Below the pieces are notes generated by a model. It was not told the origin of the DNA and searched no databases. It was given only the letters and a program-made list of their open reading frames with translations. The translations under genes and the position numbers were made by a program. From the NCBI GenBank assembly GCA_947644645.1, contig CANSAF010000019.1, positions 1 to 41,422 of the forward strand: a DNA stretch of 41,422 nucleotides, given 5' to 3'. Of this stretch, positions 32,551 to 41,241 are shown in pieces; the first letter of the stretch is position 1; the number at the start of each line of letters is the position of its first letter. The stretch is from an uncultured Sporosarcina sp. (lineage in GTDB: Bacteria; Bacillota; Bacilli; Bacillales_A; Planococcaceae).

Positions 32551-33453
32551 ATGAAAGAAGCTCATTTAGCGTTAGTCGATTATTTACATTTTTTACAAGT
32601 TGAACGTCAATTAGCAGAGAATACAATTACCTCATACAAACGAGATTTAACAGACTATTTGAATTTTTTATCGGACAATGGAGTTGCGTCGATTGATGCA
32701 ATTACAAGGCGAGAAATTTTAGCTTATTTACAAAAAATGAAAGACATCGGAAAATCTACTCGAACGATTTCCAGGTCGATTTCATCTATTCGTTCTTTTC
32801 ATCAGTTTTTATTGCGTGAAAAAGTGGCATCAGGGGATCCAACAGTTCATTTGGAAATGCCGAAAATTGAACAAAAACTTCCGGATATTTTATCGATGAC
32901 TGAAATTGATTTATTAATCGATGCGCCAAATCGAGAGACGCTACAAGGGAAACGTGATTATGCATTGTTGGAAATTTTATACGGAACAGGGATGCGTGTC
33001 AGCGAATTATTAAATTTAAATTTAAGTGATATCCATTTAACGATGGGATTTGTGCGTGTGTTTGGAAAAGGCGGAAAAGAACGGATTATTCCGCTCGGAC
33101 GTAAAGCGATTGAAGGATGTACAATCTATATCGAGGAAGCCAGGTCGAAGTTTATCGGTAAATCGACAACACCGGTTGAAGCATTGTTCCTGAATATGCG
33201 TGGTACGCGTTTAACAAGACAAGGTTGTTGGCGTATTTTAAAGCAGTATGCGTATGAGGCAGGTTTATCGAAAGAACTTACTCCGCATATTTTACGTCAT
33301 TCTTTTGCGACTCATTTAATTGAAAATGGGGCAGATTTAAGAGCGGTACAAGAAATGCTCGGCCACTCGGATATTTCAACAACACAAATTTATACGCAAG
33401 TGAGTCGATCGCGTTTGAAAGAAGTGTATACACAATTTCATCCACGCGCTTAA
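32551..33453 (+). CDS. xerD: Tyrosine recombinase XerD
   Basis: A 300-residue site-specific recombinase that, with a XerC/CodV partner, resolves chromosome dimers at dif. An N-terminal core-binding domain (about 1-88) and a catalytic domain carry the R-K-H-R-H-Y set: Arg149 in GTGMRVSELL, Lys173 in GKGGKER, His246 and Arg249 in HILRHSFATH, His272 in LGHSDISTTQ and Tyr281 in IYTQ. SD AAGGAGGG before ATG. deoB begins 18 nt later, so xerD-deoB-pdp is probably a transcript, as seen in other Bacillales. Confidence 0.96.
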   Translation: MKEAHLALVDYLHFLQVERQLAENTITSYKRDLTDYLNFLSDNGVASIDAITRREILAYLQKMKDIGKSTRTISRSISSIRSFHQFLLREKVASGDPTVHLEMPKIEQKLPDILSMTEIDLLIDAPNRETLQGKRDYALLEILYGTGMRVSELLNLNLSDIHLTMGFVRVFGKGGKERIIPLGRKAIEGCTIYIEEARSKFIGKSTTPVEALFLNMRGTRLTRQGCWRILKQYAYEAGLSKELTPHILRHSFATHLIENGADLRAVQEMLGHSDISTTQIYTQVSRSRLKEVYTQFHPRA

Positions 33454-33471
33454 TTTTAGGAGGTTATTGAG

Positions 33472-34662
33472 ATGGAAAAATTTAAAAGAGTTCATTTAGT
33501 TGTATTAGATTCAGTGGGGATTGGTGAGGCACCAGATGCTCATTTATTTGGCGATGAGGGCGCGGACACACTCGGTCACATTGCCCGTGAAATGAAAGGC
33601 TTAAAAATGCCGAATATGGCTAAATTAGGTCTTTCCAATATTCGCGAAATCGAAGGTATCCCGGCGACAGATGAGCCAATGGCGATGTACGGAAAAATGG
33701 CGGAAGCATCTGTTGGGAAAGATACGATGACAGGGCATTGGGAGATTATGGGACTTAACATAAAAGAGCCATTTAAAGTTTATCCAGACGGTTTCCCGAA
33801 AGCATTGATTGATGAGTTAGAAAAACGAACAGGACGTAAAATTATAGGCAATAAACCGGCAAGTGGTACGGCGATTATTGATGAATTAGGCGCAGAGCAT
33901 ATGAAAACAGGTGCATTAATCGTTTATACATCAGCGGATCCAGTGCTTCAAATTGCTGCGCATGAAGACATTATTCCAATTGAAGAGCAATATCGTATTT
34001 GTGAAATTGCCCGCGAAATTACATTAGCACCTGAATATTTAGTAGGGCGTATCATTGCAAGACCATTTATTGGAGAGCCAGGAAACTTTACAAGAACGAC
34101 AAATCGCCATGATTATGCGTTAAAGCCATTCGACAGAACAGTGATGAATGAGTTGCAAGATGAGAATTATGATGTCATTGCGATTGGTAAAATTTCTGAT
34201 ATCTTCAACGGGGAAGGTATTACCGAGTCTGTTCGAACGACGAGCAATATGGACGGTGTTGATAAATTATTAGATGTTATGAAAAAAGAGTTTACAGGGC
34301 TTAGCTTTTTAAATCTTGTTGATTTTGATGCTTTATATGGGCATCGTCGTGATCCAATTGGCTACGGAAAAGCATTGGAAGAATTCGATGCACGCTTAGA
34401 TGAAATTTTCGCGGCATTACAAGCTGATGATTTACTCATTCTGACAGCGGATCACGGAAATGACCCGGTTCATAAAGGGACAGATCATACACGTGAATAC
34501 GTGCCGTTACTTGTTTATTCTCCTGCATTTACATCTGGAGGAAGCATGCCTGTCAATGAAACATTTGCAGATATTGGGGCAACGATTGCTGAAAACTTTA
34601 ATGTGAAACGTCCGGAGTTTGGTCAGAGCTTTTTACCATTACTAAAAGAAAAGGTGATGTAA
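33472..34662 (+). CDS. deoB: Phosphopentomutase DeoB
   Basis: A 396-residue alkaline-phosphatase-superfamily enzyme converting (deoxy)ribose 1-phosphate to the 5-phosphate in nucleoside breakdown. The metal motif is [13 protein letters not shown] (Asp13), the phosphorylated Thr is in [10 protein letters not shown], and TADHGNDP with [12 protein letters not shown] completes the site. Length matches B. subtilis Drm. AGGAGG SD. It is followed after 2 nt by a nucleoside phosphorylase, making a salvage pair whose product it processes. Confidence 0.96.
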   Translation: MEKFKRVHLVVLDSVGIGEAPDAHLFGDEGADTLGHIAREMKGLKMPNMAKLGLSNIREIEGIPATDEPMAMYGKMAEASVGKDTMTGHWEIMGLNIKEPFKVYPDGFPKALIDELEKRTGRKIIGNKPASGTAIIDELGAEHMKTGALIVYTSADPVLQIAAHEDIIPIEEQYRICEIAREITLAPEYLVGRIIARPFIGEPGNFTRTTNRHDYALKPFDRTVMNELQDENYDVIAIGKISDIFNGEGITESVRTTSNMDGVDKLLDVMKKEFTGLSFLNLVDFDALYGHRRDPIGYGKALEEFDARLDEIFAALQADDLLILTADHGNDPVHKGTDHTREYVPLLVYSPAFTSGGSMPVNETFADIGATIAENFNVKRPEFGQSFLPLLKEKVM

Positions 34663-34664
34663 TT

Positions 34665-35984
34665 ATGGTTCGCATGGTAGATGTCATTTTAAAAAAGCGC
34701 AATGGTGAAGTGTTGTCGAAAGAAGAAATTGAACTTTTTGTAGAGGGTTACACAAATGGCACGATTCCAGATTACCAAGCGAGTGCCTTTTTAATGGCGG
34801 TTTATTTTAAAGGGATGAATGCTGAGGAACAGGCTGATTTAACGATGGCAATGGTCAATTCAGGTGAACAAATTGATTTGTCTGCCATTGACGGGGTGAA
34901 AGTCGATAAACATTCTACAGGCGGTGTAGGTGATACGACGACGTTGATTCTTGTGCCTTTAGTGGCGGCTTGCGGTGTACCTGTTGCGAAAATGAGTGGG
35001 CGAGGATTGGGGCATACGGGTGGCACATTAGATAAATTAGAAGCAATGGAAGGCTTTCATATCGAATTAACAAAAGAGCAATTCGTCAAACAAGTAAATG
35101 ATTTAAAGCTTGCAGTCATTGGTCAAAGTGGCAATTTAACACCGGCTGATCAGCTAATTTACGCACTTCGTGATGTGACAGCAACTGTTGATAGTATCCC
35201 GCTTATCGCGAGTTCTATTATGAGTAAAAAGATTGCGGCGGGTGCGGATGCGATTGTCCTAGATGTAAAATCTGGTGATGGTGCATTTATGAAAACGATG
35301 GAAGATGCAAAAGCATTGGCAGAAGCGATGGTTGCAATTGGTCACCAAGTCGGTAGACAAACGATGGCTGTTTTATCAGATATGAGTCAACCGCTTGGCA
35401 ATGCGATTGGCAATGCGCTTGAAGTAAAAGAAGCGATTGAGACATTACAAGGAAAAGGACCGAAAGATTTAACGGAACTTTGCCTTGTACTTGGTAGTCA
35501 AATGATCGTGTTAGGTGGGAAAGCACAAACACTTGTGGAAGCGAGAGAAATGCTAGAAGAAGTGATGGCAAACGGAGAAGCGCTTCGCTTATTCGGCGAA
35601 TTGATTGCAGCGCAAGGCGGTAATGCAAAAGTCATTGAAGATTTGTCATTACTGCCAACTGCGAAATTTGAAAAGGCTGTGCAAGCGGAGCATTCCGGCT
35701 ATATTACAAAAATGGAAGCAGATGAACTCGGCATTGCAGCGATGTTGCTGGGCGCTGGACGTGCAACAAAAGAAGATGAAATTGACCTCGCGGTAGGAAT
35801 TACCCTTCATAAAAAAGTTGGCGATTACGTCGAAAAAGGTGAGGCGCTTGCGACAATTCATGCCAATAGGGAAGATGTCGCGCAATCAGAGACTTTAATT
35901 TTAAAACACATGCATATTGGCGCTAATCAGGTCGCACCACCGGCTTTAATTGGTGAAGTGATTACATGTTCAGAAGAAAAATAA
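34665..35984 (+). CDS. pdp: Pyrimidine-nucleoside phosphorylase
   Basis: A 439-residue enzyme cleaving thymidine, deoxyuridine or uridine with phosphate to base plus pentose 1-phosphate, the substrate of DeoB. Motifs: [76 protein letters not shown] and [16 protein letters not shown]. All are near-identical to B. subtilis Pdp. In B. subtilis the purine enzyme gene pupG sits at this position after drm; here the pyrimidine enzyme does. AAGGTGAT SD, 2-nt gap after deoB. Confidence 0.94.
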   Translation: MVRMVDVILKKRNGEVLSKEEIELFVEGYTNGTIPDYQASAFLMAVYFKGMNAEEQADLTMAMVNSGEQIDLSAIDGVKVDKHSTGGVGDTTTLILVPLVAACGVPVAKMSGRGLGHTGGTLDKLEAMEGFHIELTKEQFVKQVNDLKLAVIGQSGNLTPADQLIYALRDVTATVDSIPLIASSIMSKKIAAGADAIVLDVKSGDGAFMKTMEDAKALAEAMVAIGHQVGRQTMAVLSDMSQPLGNAIGNALEVKEAIETLQGKGPKDLTELCLVLGSQMIVLGGKAQTLVEAREMLEEVMANGEALRLFGELIAAQGGNAKVIEDLSLLPTAKFEKAVQAEHSGYITKMEADELGIAAMLLGAGRATKEDEIDLAVGITLHKKVGDYVEKGEALATIHANREDVAQSETLILKHMHIGANQVAPPALIGEVITCSEEK

Positions 35985-36000
35985 TGAATGAGTAGAAATA

Positions 36001-36051
36001 AGAGGCGTTTGAAAAGTCGTACTTTGGACTTTTTGGGCAGCCTCTTTTTTA
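36001..36051 (+). terminator. Rho-independent terminator of the xerD-deoB-pdp transcript
   Basis: Outer stem AGAGGC / GCCTCT and inner stem GAAAAGTC / GACTTTTT flank a short loop, with TTTTTT after. The pattern resembles the stems at 17048 and 26561. Confidence 0.75.
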
Positions 36052-36095
36052 TGTTTATGTGTAATTTTTGTTAAAAATGCACATGCTATAAGAAG

Positions 36096-36152
36096 CGACA
36101 AACTTTGTCGAATGATTAGAAGTTTGTCCGTTCATTGACTAGTTTTGTCAAC
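36096..36152. promoter_or_regulatory. Spo0A-box array upstream of spoIIAA
   Basis: A perfect 0A box TGTCGAA (36106-36112) sits within an array of three TTTGTC motifs starting at 36104, 36123 and 36144 (spacing 19 and 21 bp, about two helical turns). The first is also half of a 15-bp palindrome, CGACAAACTTTGTCG (36096-36110). Spo0A~P activates the spoIIA operon in Bacillus, so these are the expected activator sites. The second and third are degenerate (TGTCCGT, TGTCAAC). Confidence 0.65.
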
Positions 36153-36154
36153 TA

Positions 36155-36183
36155 AAAGGGTTCCTTTCGAGAGTTGTGGAAAC
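36155..36183 (+). promoter_or_regulatory. Candidate sigma-H promoter of the spoIIA operon
   Basis: AAAGGGTT as a -35-like element and GTGGAAAC as a -10-like element about 13 nt later lie between the Spo0A-box array and the SD of spoIIAA. Both match the sigma-H consensus (RnAGGAwww / RnnGAATww) only partly. Low certainty. Confidence 0.3.
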
Positions 36184-36205
36184 GAAGATGTGAAGGAGGG
36201 GGTTC

Positions 36206-36562
36206 ATGATGGCAAATATTGAATTGACGGATGAGGGTGTACTCGTTGTGACGTTATATGGGGAGCTTGATAATCATGAAGCAAATGGCATTCGAGGGGA
36301 AGTTTCATCTGCGATTTACGCCGGAAAGGTACAGACGATTATTTGGAATTTGGAAAAATTGGGCTTTATGGATAGCGCAGGGATTGGGTTGATTCTCGGG
36401 AGAATGCGTGACCTTTCTCCGTTTAACGGGGAAACGATTATTTTAAATCCATCTAGTACGATGGAAAAGATTTTTAGTTTTTCTGGCTTAGAAGAAAATA
36501 TTAGACATAGTACGGTCGCGGAGGCGATGAGGGAAATTGGAGGGGTTTTAAATGAAAAATGA
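36206..36562 (+). CDS. spoIIAA: Anti-sigma-F factor antagonist SpoIIAA
   Basis: A 118-residue STAS-domain protein that binds SpoIIAB and frees sigma-F in the forespore. The regulatory phospho-Ser is in FMDSAGIG (Ser57), the equivalent of Ser58 in B. subtilis (there MDSSGIG). Start ATG 36206 or 36209 after GGAGGGGG. Its last 11 nt overlap spoIIAB, so translation is coupled. No dacF precedes it, unlike in B. subtilis. Confidence 0.95.
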   Translation: MMANIELTDEGVLVVTLYGELDNHEANGIRGEVSSAIYAGKVQTIIWNLEKLGFMDSAGIGLILGRMRDLSPFNGETIILNPSSTMEKIFSFSGLEENIRHSTVAEAMREIGGVLNEK

Positions 36563-36998
36563 GATGACTTTATCTTTTGTAGCAATCGAGGAAAATGAGG
36601 CATTGGCAAGAATGGCGATGACTTGTTTTATTACGCCACTTGATCCGACGATTGAAGAAATCTCGGAGTTTAAAACGATTGTTTCAGAGGCGGTAACAAA
36701 TGCAATTATTCATGGATATGAATGTGATGGGGAAAGTTTAATCACACTTCGTGCAACATTGAATGATGAGCTCGTTACGATGACGGTAGAAGACCAAGGC
36801 GCGGGCATTGAAAATATCGAACAAGCGATGGAACCAATGTATACGACGCGCCCACATATGGAACGTTCTGGAATGGGCTTTACAATTATGGAAAGTTTTT
36901 CAGACCATTTATCTGTCCAATCGACTGTTGGCTCGGGCACGATTGTGACATTTGAAAAACGATTTGCGCCAATGATGGAAACGAGCAGAGTGAGGTGA
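36552..36998 (+). CDS. spoIIAB: Anti-sigma-F factor / kinase SpoIIAB
   Basis: A 148-residue GHKL-fold serine kinase that holds sigma-F inactive and phosphorylates SpoIIAA. ATP-binding motifs: N box EAVTNAIIHGY (Glu46, Asn50), G1 DQGAGI (81-86) and G2 ERSGMGF (104-110). The SD lies inside spoIIAA. sigF follows 3 nt later. Confidence 0.95.
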   Translation: MKNEMTLSFVAIEENEALARMAMTCFITPLDPTIEEISEFKTIVSEAVTNAIIHGYECDGESLITLRATLNDELVTMTVEDQGAGIENIEQAMEPMYTTRPHMERSGMGFTIMESFSDHLSVQSTVGSGTIVTFEKRFAPMMETSRVR

Positions 36999-37001
36999 CT
37001 T

Positions 37002-37778
37002 ATGGACGCATCCGTTGAAAAAAAGCATGCTTTATTGTCACAGGAGAAGATGAGGGAGTTAATACAGCTTTCGCAGGAAGGCGATAAAGAAGCGCGAAAG
37101 ATGATGATTGAAGGCAATACTCGTCTTGTATGGTCAATCGTTCAGCGGTTCGCTTCCCGCGGTGCAGATTTGGAAGATTTGTTTCAAATCGGTTGTATTG
37201 GACTGATGAAGTCGGTCGATAAATTCGATCTTTCGTATGATGTGAAGTTTTCAACTTATGCAGTGCCGATGATTGTTGGAGAAATTCAACGTTTTTTACG
37301 CGATGACGGGATGGTGAAAGTGAGCCGCTCAATCCGCGAACTAAGCTTTAAAATTCGTCATGCGACGGATCGTTTCGTTAAAGAACATGGTCATACGCCC
37401 ACATTATTAGAAGTTTCGGAGTTACTGGACGTTAAATTAGAAGATGTCATTTTAGCATCAGATGCACTGCGTGACCCGGCTTCTTTACACGAGCAATTGT
37501 ATGAAAATGACGGGGATAGCTTAACGTTAATGGACCAATTACGTGATGATCGTTCTGAAAAAGTGTTTCATCATATCCCTTTACGAGATGTCATTACGAA
37601 ATTAAATAAAAGAGATCAGACGATTATTTATATGCGTTATTATTTAGATTATACCCAAAGTGATATTGCGGAAAGGATAGGCATTTCGCAGGTTCAAGTG
37701 TCCAGATTAGAAAAAAAGATTTTGGCACAGTTAAAACAATGGATGGGGGAAAATATAGAGGAGAGTACGGCAAAGTGA
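37002..37778 (+). CDS. sigF: Sporulation sigma factor SigF
   Basis: A 258-residue sigma-70-family factor, the first forespore-specific sigma. Region 2 includes NTRLVWSIVQRFASRGADLEDLFQIGCIGLMKSVDKFDLSYDVKFSTYAVPMI-type sequence (about 40-92); region 3 follows, and region 4 is QSDIAERIGISQVQVSRLEKK near 223-243. A SpoIIAB-binding segment is expected in region 3. AGGTGA SD. It completes the spoIIAA-AB-sigF operon. Confidence 0.96.
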   Translation: MDASVEKKHALLSQEKMRELIQLSQEGDKEARKMMIEGNTRLVWSIVQRFASRGADLEDLFQIGCIGLMKSVDKFDLSYDVKFSTYAVPMIVGEIQRFLRDDGMVKVSRSIRELSFKIRHATDRFVKEHGHTPTLLEVSELLDVKLEDVILASDALRDPASLHEQLYENDGDSLTLMDQLRDDRSEKVFHHIPLRDVITKLNKRDQTIIYMRYYLDYTQSDIAERIGISQVQVSRLEKKILAQLKQWMGENIEESTAK

Positions 37779-37793
37779 GGACGGATTTGTATA

Positions 37794-39239
37794 ATGGAAA
37801 AGTTGTTTCAATCGAAAGAAGCTGGTGAAAAGTGGTTTTATCAATGTTTTGGGAAAGATGAAACATTTGATGTGGAAGCACGAACGGTTCATTTATGGAA
37901 TATGCCGACTTTACTTATTTATATTAATGGGCTTGTCGACGATCAAGGTTTATTAACTTTATTAACGCGTATGCAGTGGAATGAAGTGCAGGAAGACCTA
38001 GAAGAAAGTGAGCAATTTTTATCTTATTTTCCATTTCAATCTGTGACGGCAGTGGAAGATCGGGATACGATGCTCACGACGATTTTAACGGGACAACCTG
38101 CTTTTATTACACCGAGTGGTTATGCCTTTACAATCGACATGCGAGCTTACCCAGGAAGGCAACCGGAAGAACCTGATATTGAGAAAGTAATTCGGGGATC
38201 GAGAGATGGTTTTACAGAATCGCTTATTCAAAATACAGCTTTAATTCGCCGCCGTTTGCGAACGGAAGACTTGCGATTTGAAGTGCATAAAATGACTGTG
38301 AATGGGAAGACAGATGTAGCAATTTCATTCATTCAAGGTGCGGTAAATGCGGAACATTTAGCGTATATCCGCACGCGCCTGGATGAAGTTGTGCATGATG
38401 GACTGACAATGACAGATAAATCATTGGAAGAGTTTTTGTTTAAACAAAGATTTCATCCGATGCCTTTCGTTCGATATACCGAAAGACCTGATATATGTGC
38501 GGCGCATTTACTAGAAGGGCATATCGCGATTATTGTAGATACGTCGCCATCCGTTATTTTAGTACCGATTACTTTGTTTTATCATTTACAGCATGCGGAG
38601 GAATTTAGACAAGCGCCTTTGATTGGTACTTTTGTGCGAATGGTCCGTTTTTTCGGGGCGCTGCTTAGTTTAGTCTTATTGCCTTTTTGGTTTTTAGTCG
38701 CAACAGAACAGCATTATTTACCCGACTTTTTAAGTTATATTGGTCCAAAAGATATTGGTGAAATTCCGCTATTTCTTCAATTATTCATGGCGGATATAGG
38801 GATTGAAGTGTTAAGAATGGCCGCCATTCATACACCAACTCCGCTGTCAACGGCGATGGGACTCGTTGCGGCGATTGTCATTGGACAAGTGGCAATCGAC
38901 GTCGGTTTATTTACACCAGAAGTCGTGTTATATGTTGCGATTAGCGCAATCTTCACATTCGCGATTCCATCCTATGAACTAAGCATTACAACGAAAGTTT
39001 TTCGAATCATTATTTTATTTGCGACAGCCATTTTTGGTGCAGCAGGGTTTTTCCTGTCCATCGCAGTGTTGTTTTACTATTTATGTTCACTAAAACCAAT
39101 GAATGTCCCTTATCTATGGCCAGCCGTTCCATTTTTCCCACATGCCATGTTACGCATGCTCATACGTTTCCCAATGACCGCGGACGTCCCGCGCCCATAC
39201 ATTACCCAAGCCCCAAATAGAAATCGCCTTAAAGGCTGA
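37794..39239 (+). CDS. spoVAF: Stage V sporulation protein AF (GerA-family)
   Basis: A 481-residue GerA-type membrane protein: a cytosolic N-terminal domain (about 1-250) with ALIRRRLRTEDLRFE, then about five helices from residue 280 to 460. SpoVAF is a spore inner-membrane protein linked to germinant-receptor function. In B. subtilis it closes the spoVA operon between sigF and lysA. Here it directly follows sigF (15 nt) and spoVAA to AE are missing from the site. The SD is weak (GTGAGGA, 12-nt spacer). The final residues of the frame run into the first copy of the TTAAAGGCTGAAAC repeat. Confidence 0.88.
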   Translation: MEKLFQSKEAGEKWFYQCFGKDETFDVEARTVHLWNMPTLLIYINGLVDDQGLLTLLTRMQWNEVQEDLEESEQFLSYFPFQSVTAVEDRDTMLTTILTGQPAFITPSGYAFTIDMRAYPGRQPEEPDIEKVIRGSRDGFTESLIQNTALIRRRLRTEDLRFEVHKMTVNGKTDVAISFIQGAVNAEHLAYIRTRLDEVVHDGLTMTDKSLEEFLFKQRFHPMPFVRYTERPDICAAHLLEGHIAIIVDTSPSVILVPITLFYHLQHAEEFRQAPLIGTFVRMVRFFGALLSLVLLPFWFLVATEQHYLPDFLSYIGPKDIGEIPLFLQLFMADIGIEVLRMAAIHTPTPLSTAMGLVAAIVIGQVAIDVGLFTPEVVLYVAISAIFTFAIPSYELSITTKVFRIIILFATAIFGAAGFFLSIAVLFYYLCSLKPMNVPYLWPAVPFFPHAMLRMLIRFPMTADVPRPYITQAPNRNRLKG

Positions 39240-39257
39240 AACGAGCGGCTGCTCGTT
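39240..39257. repeat. Small perfect hairpin after spoVAF
   Basis: AACGAGC / GCTCGTT (7 bp) with a GGCT loop directly follows the spoVAF stop codon. No T tract is present, so it is not a standard intrinsic terminator, though it may still block readthrough or be part of the repeat element. Confidence 0.5.
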
Positions 39258-39274
39258 GAAGCTAGCCCGATGAA

Positions 39275-39381
39275 AGCTGAAATGCCGGTTTAACCGCGAC
39301 AAGCGCTAGAGACGTTGAGCCAAAAGGATCTTTTGCTTTCGCTCAATGTTGAAACGACTCGAGCGGTTGGGCATTGGAGCT
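39275..39381. repeat. Long imperfect hairpin unit 1
   Basis: Mirrored segments nest from AGCT-AATGCC / GGCATT-AGCT at the outside, through AACCGC / GCGGTT, CGCT-GAG / CTC-AGCG and ACGTTGAGC / GCTCAATGT, to a tip CAAAAG-gat-CTTTTG. The element is far GC-richer than its surroundings. No reading frame with a credible SD lies in it. The 366-nt stretch between spoVAF and lysA holds this, the next hairpin and a promoter candidate, but no gene. Confidence 0.65.
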
Positions 39382-39398
39382 GGATAATTAAAGGCTGA

Positions 39399-39495
39399 AA
39401 CAGGCGTTTAGAGGCGACAGGCATAAGAAAAATCGACGGAGTGGCTCCTTTTGCCACGCAGTTGGCCAGGTTTATGGCCTGAGCCTCTACCTGTT
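39399..39495. repeat. Long imperfect hairpin unit 2
   Basis: Arms AACAGG / CCTGTT, TAGAGGC / GCCTCTA and CAGGC-ATAA / TTAT-GCCTG enclose an inner stem GTGGC / GCCAC with a TCCTTTT loop. This resembles unit 1 in size and layout but not in sequence. Confidence 0.65.
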
Positions 39496-39511
39496 GGAAT
39501 TCAAGAGAATT

Positions 39512-39541
39512 TTGCAAGTGCGCCCCTATTTATGATAAAAT
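39512..39541 (+). promoter_or_regulatory. Candidate sigma-A promoter of lysA
   Basis: TTGCAA (39512-39517), 18-nt spacer and TAAAAT (39536-39541) lie 65 nt before the lysA start. The leader is too short for a lysine riboswitch and none is visible. Confidence 0.45.
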
Positions 39542-39605
39542 CCGAGTAACTCAATTATTTTTTTAAGCAAAACTTGCGTGAGTGAATCAAAGGGGGAGAA
39601 CATTG

Positions 39606-40919
39606 ATGCATCTTTATGGCACACAATCAGTGAATGAAAAAGGACATTTAACAATTGGTGGCGTAGATAGTATTCAACTTGTTGACACTTATCAAACGCC
39701 GTTAATTGTGTATGATATTGAACTTTTTAGAAAGCGTGCAAGAGCATTTAAAGAAACTTTTCAGCGTGAAGGCATTCAAGCTGAAGTCGCCTATGCGAGT
39801 AAAGCTTTTTCTTCAATCGCTATTTATGAAGTGGCAAAAGAAGAAGGATTATCACTAGATGTTGTTTCAGGCGGAGAATTATATACAGCAGTACAAGCTG
39901 GTTTTCCAAGAGAAAAAATCCATTTTCATGGGAATAATAAAAGTATGGCTGAAATTGCTTACGCTTTTGATGAAGAAATTGGTTGTATCGTGATCGATAA
40001 TTTTCAAGAAATTGAACTGATTAAGCGAATTGCACATGAACGTAAACAAGAGATGAATGTATTATTTCGTGTTACACCTGGAATTGAAGCGACAACGCAT
40101 GATTATATTACGACAGGACAAGAAGATTCTAAATTTGGCTTTGATTTAAAAAATGGGCAAGCTGATGAAGCATTTTATGAACTATATCGTGATTCATATA
40201 TTCAAGTACTAGGTATGCATTGTCATATTGGTTCTCAAATTTTTGAAACGACTGCTTTTCGTTTGGCAGCAGAAGCGCTTATGAATAAAATGATTGAATG
40301 GCGAGAGAAATATCAATTTATCTGCCCCGTTTTAAATTTAGGTGGGGGATTTGGGATTCAATATACGGCAGAAGATACACCGCTTGAACCAGAGAAATAT
40401 GTGGAAGAGATGGCAAATGTTGTTTTAACAATGACGAGAGAAGAGAATTATCCAATGCCTGAAATTTGGATTGAACCGGGTCGTTCACTTGTTGGCGATG
40501 CGGGAACGACATTTTATACACTTGGAAGTATGAAAGAAGTACCAAATGTGCGTACATATGTTGCGGTTGACGGTGGAATGTCGGATAATATACGTCCAGC
40601 ACTTTACGATGCGAAGTATACAGCTGTCACTGCTAATAAAATGCATGAACCACATACAAATTGCATCACACTTGCAGGGAAATGTTGTGAATCGGGTGAT
40701 AAATTAATCGAAGAAGCTTATATTGCAGCGCCTGAAGAAGGGGACATTATTGCAACATTTTGTACAGGGGCGTATAGTTATTCAATGGCGAGTAATTATA
40801 ACCGATTACCAAGACCCGCAGTGGTATTTGTAGAAAATGGTCAGCACCAACTTGCAATTCGCCGGGAAACATACGAAGATATTGTACGGCTCGATATGCC
40901 GCTACAGACGGTGAAGTGA
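39606..40919 (+). CDS. lysA: Diaminopimelate decarboxylase LysA
   Basis: A 437-residue PLP enzyme (alanine-racemase-like barrel) converting meso-diaminopimelate to L-lysine. The PLP Lys66 is in VAYASKAFSS; other motifs are HGNNKS, MHCHIGSQI, NLGGGFG (glycine-rich phosphate site), EPGRSLVG, CCESGD and the C-terminal GAYSYSMASNYN with its conserved Tyr. Start ATG 39606, with AAAGGGGGAG at 8 nt, is preferred over the GTG at 39582, which precedes that SD. A 35-residue membrane protein gene begins 10 nt later. Conserved location after spoVAF. Confidence 0.96.
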   Translation: MHLYGTQSVNEKGHLTIGGVDSIQLVDTYQTPLIVYDIELFRKRARAFKETFQREGIQAEVAYASKAFSSIAIYEVAKEEGLSLDVVSGGELYTAVQAGFPREKIHFHGNNKSMAEIAYAFDEEIGCIVIDNFQEIELIKRIAHERKQEMNVLFRVTPGIEATTHDYITTGQEDSKFGFDLKNGQADEAFYELYRDSYIQVLGMHCHIGSQIFETTAFRLAAEALMNKMIEWREKYQFICPVLNLGGGFGIQYTAEDTPLEPEKYVEEMANVVLTMTREENYPMPEIWIEPGRSLVGDAGTTFYTLGSMKEVPNVRTYVAVDGGMSDNIRPALYDAKYTAVTANKMHEPHTNCITLAGKCCESGDKLIEEAYIAAPEEGDIIATFCTGAYSYSMASNYNRLPRPAVVFVENGQHQLAIRRETYEDIVRLDMPLQTVK

Positions 40920-40929
40920 GGAGAGAAGT

Positions 40930-41037
40930 ATGAGAAAGCGTAATTTAACATTGTTTTTTGTGATTCTAGTTATGGGCATCATTTGGGGCGGCGTTTATTG
41001 GTATTTCATCGCACCATCATTCGGTCCAGGATCATAA
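40930..41037 (+). CDS. Small 35-residue membrane protein downstream of lysA
   Basis: ATG 40930 follows GAGGAGAG at about 8 nt. The peptide has a basic start (MRKRN), one hydrophobic helix (about 6-27) and the end APSFGPGS, ending in TAA. It starts 10 nt after lysA, so it should be co-transcribed. The charge pattern, SD and helix all fit a real small protein. No family is recognised. Confidence 0.6.
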   Translation: MRKRNLTLFFVILVMGIIWGGVYWYFIAPSFGPGS

Positions 41038-41241
41038 GTTCATTGTAGTTGAATATCTGCCTGTATTGAAGAAGAATCACTAGCCATCATTTACAGTTTG
41101 GCAGCATAAAATGAACGAAAAGATTTAAAGCTCAATCCAGGAAAAATTGCGTGATTGAAACGAAAAATAAGATAGGGAAACTTTAATAATCATTGTTTCG
41201 ATTTTTAAGGGAGTTCTCTATGCAGAAAGGGATCCATACTG

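Larger units (their letters stand above)
39229..39401. repeat. Direct repeat TTAAAGGCTGAAAC, two copies 159 bp apart
   Basis: The 14-mer occurs at 39229-39242 and 39388-39401, each followed by a GC-rich near-repeat (GAGCG / AGGCG). The first copy overlaps the spoVAF stop. The copies seem to head two adjacent hairpin units, so they may be ends of a small repeated element. Confidence 0.6.

Noticed and set aside
39496-39605. Lysine riboswitch upstream of lysA
   Set aside because: The leader after the candidate promoter is about 60 nt, too short, and has none of the expected stems.
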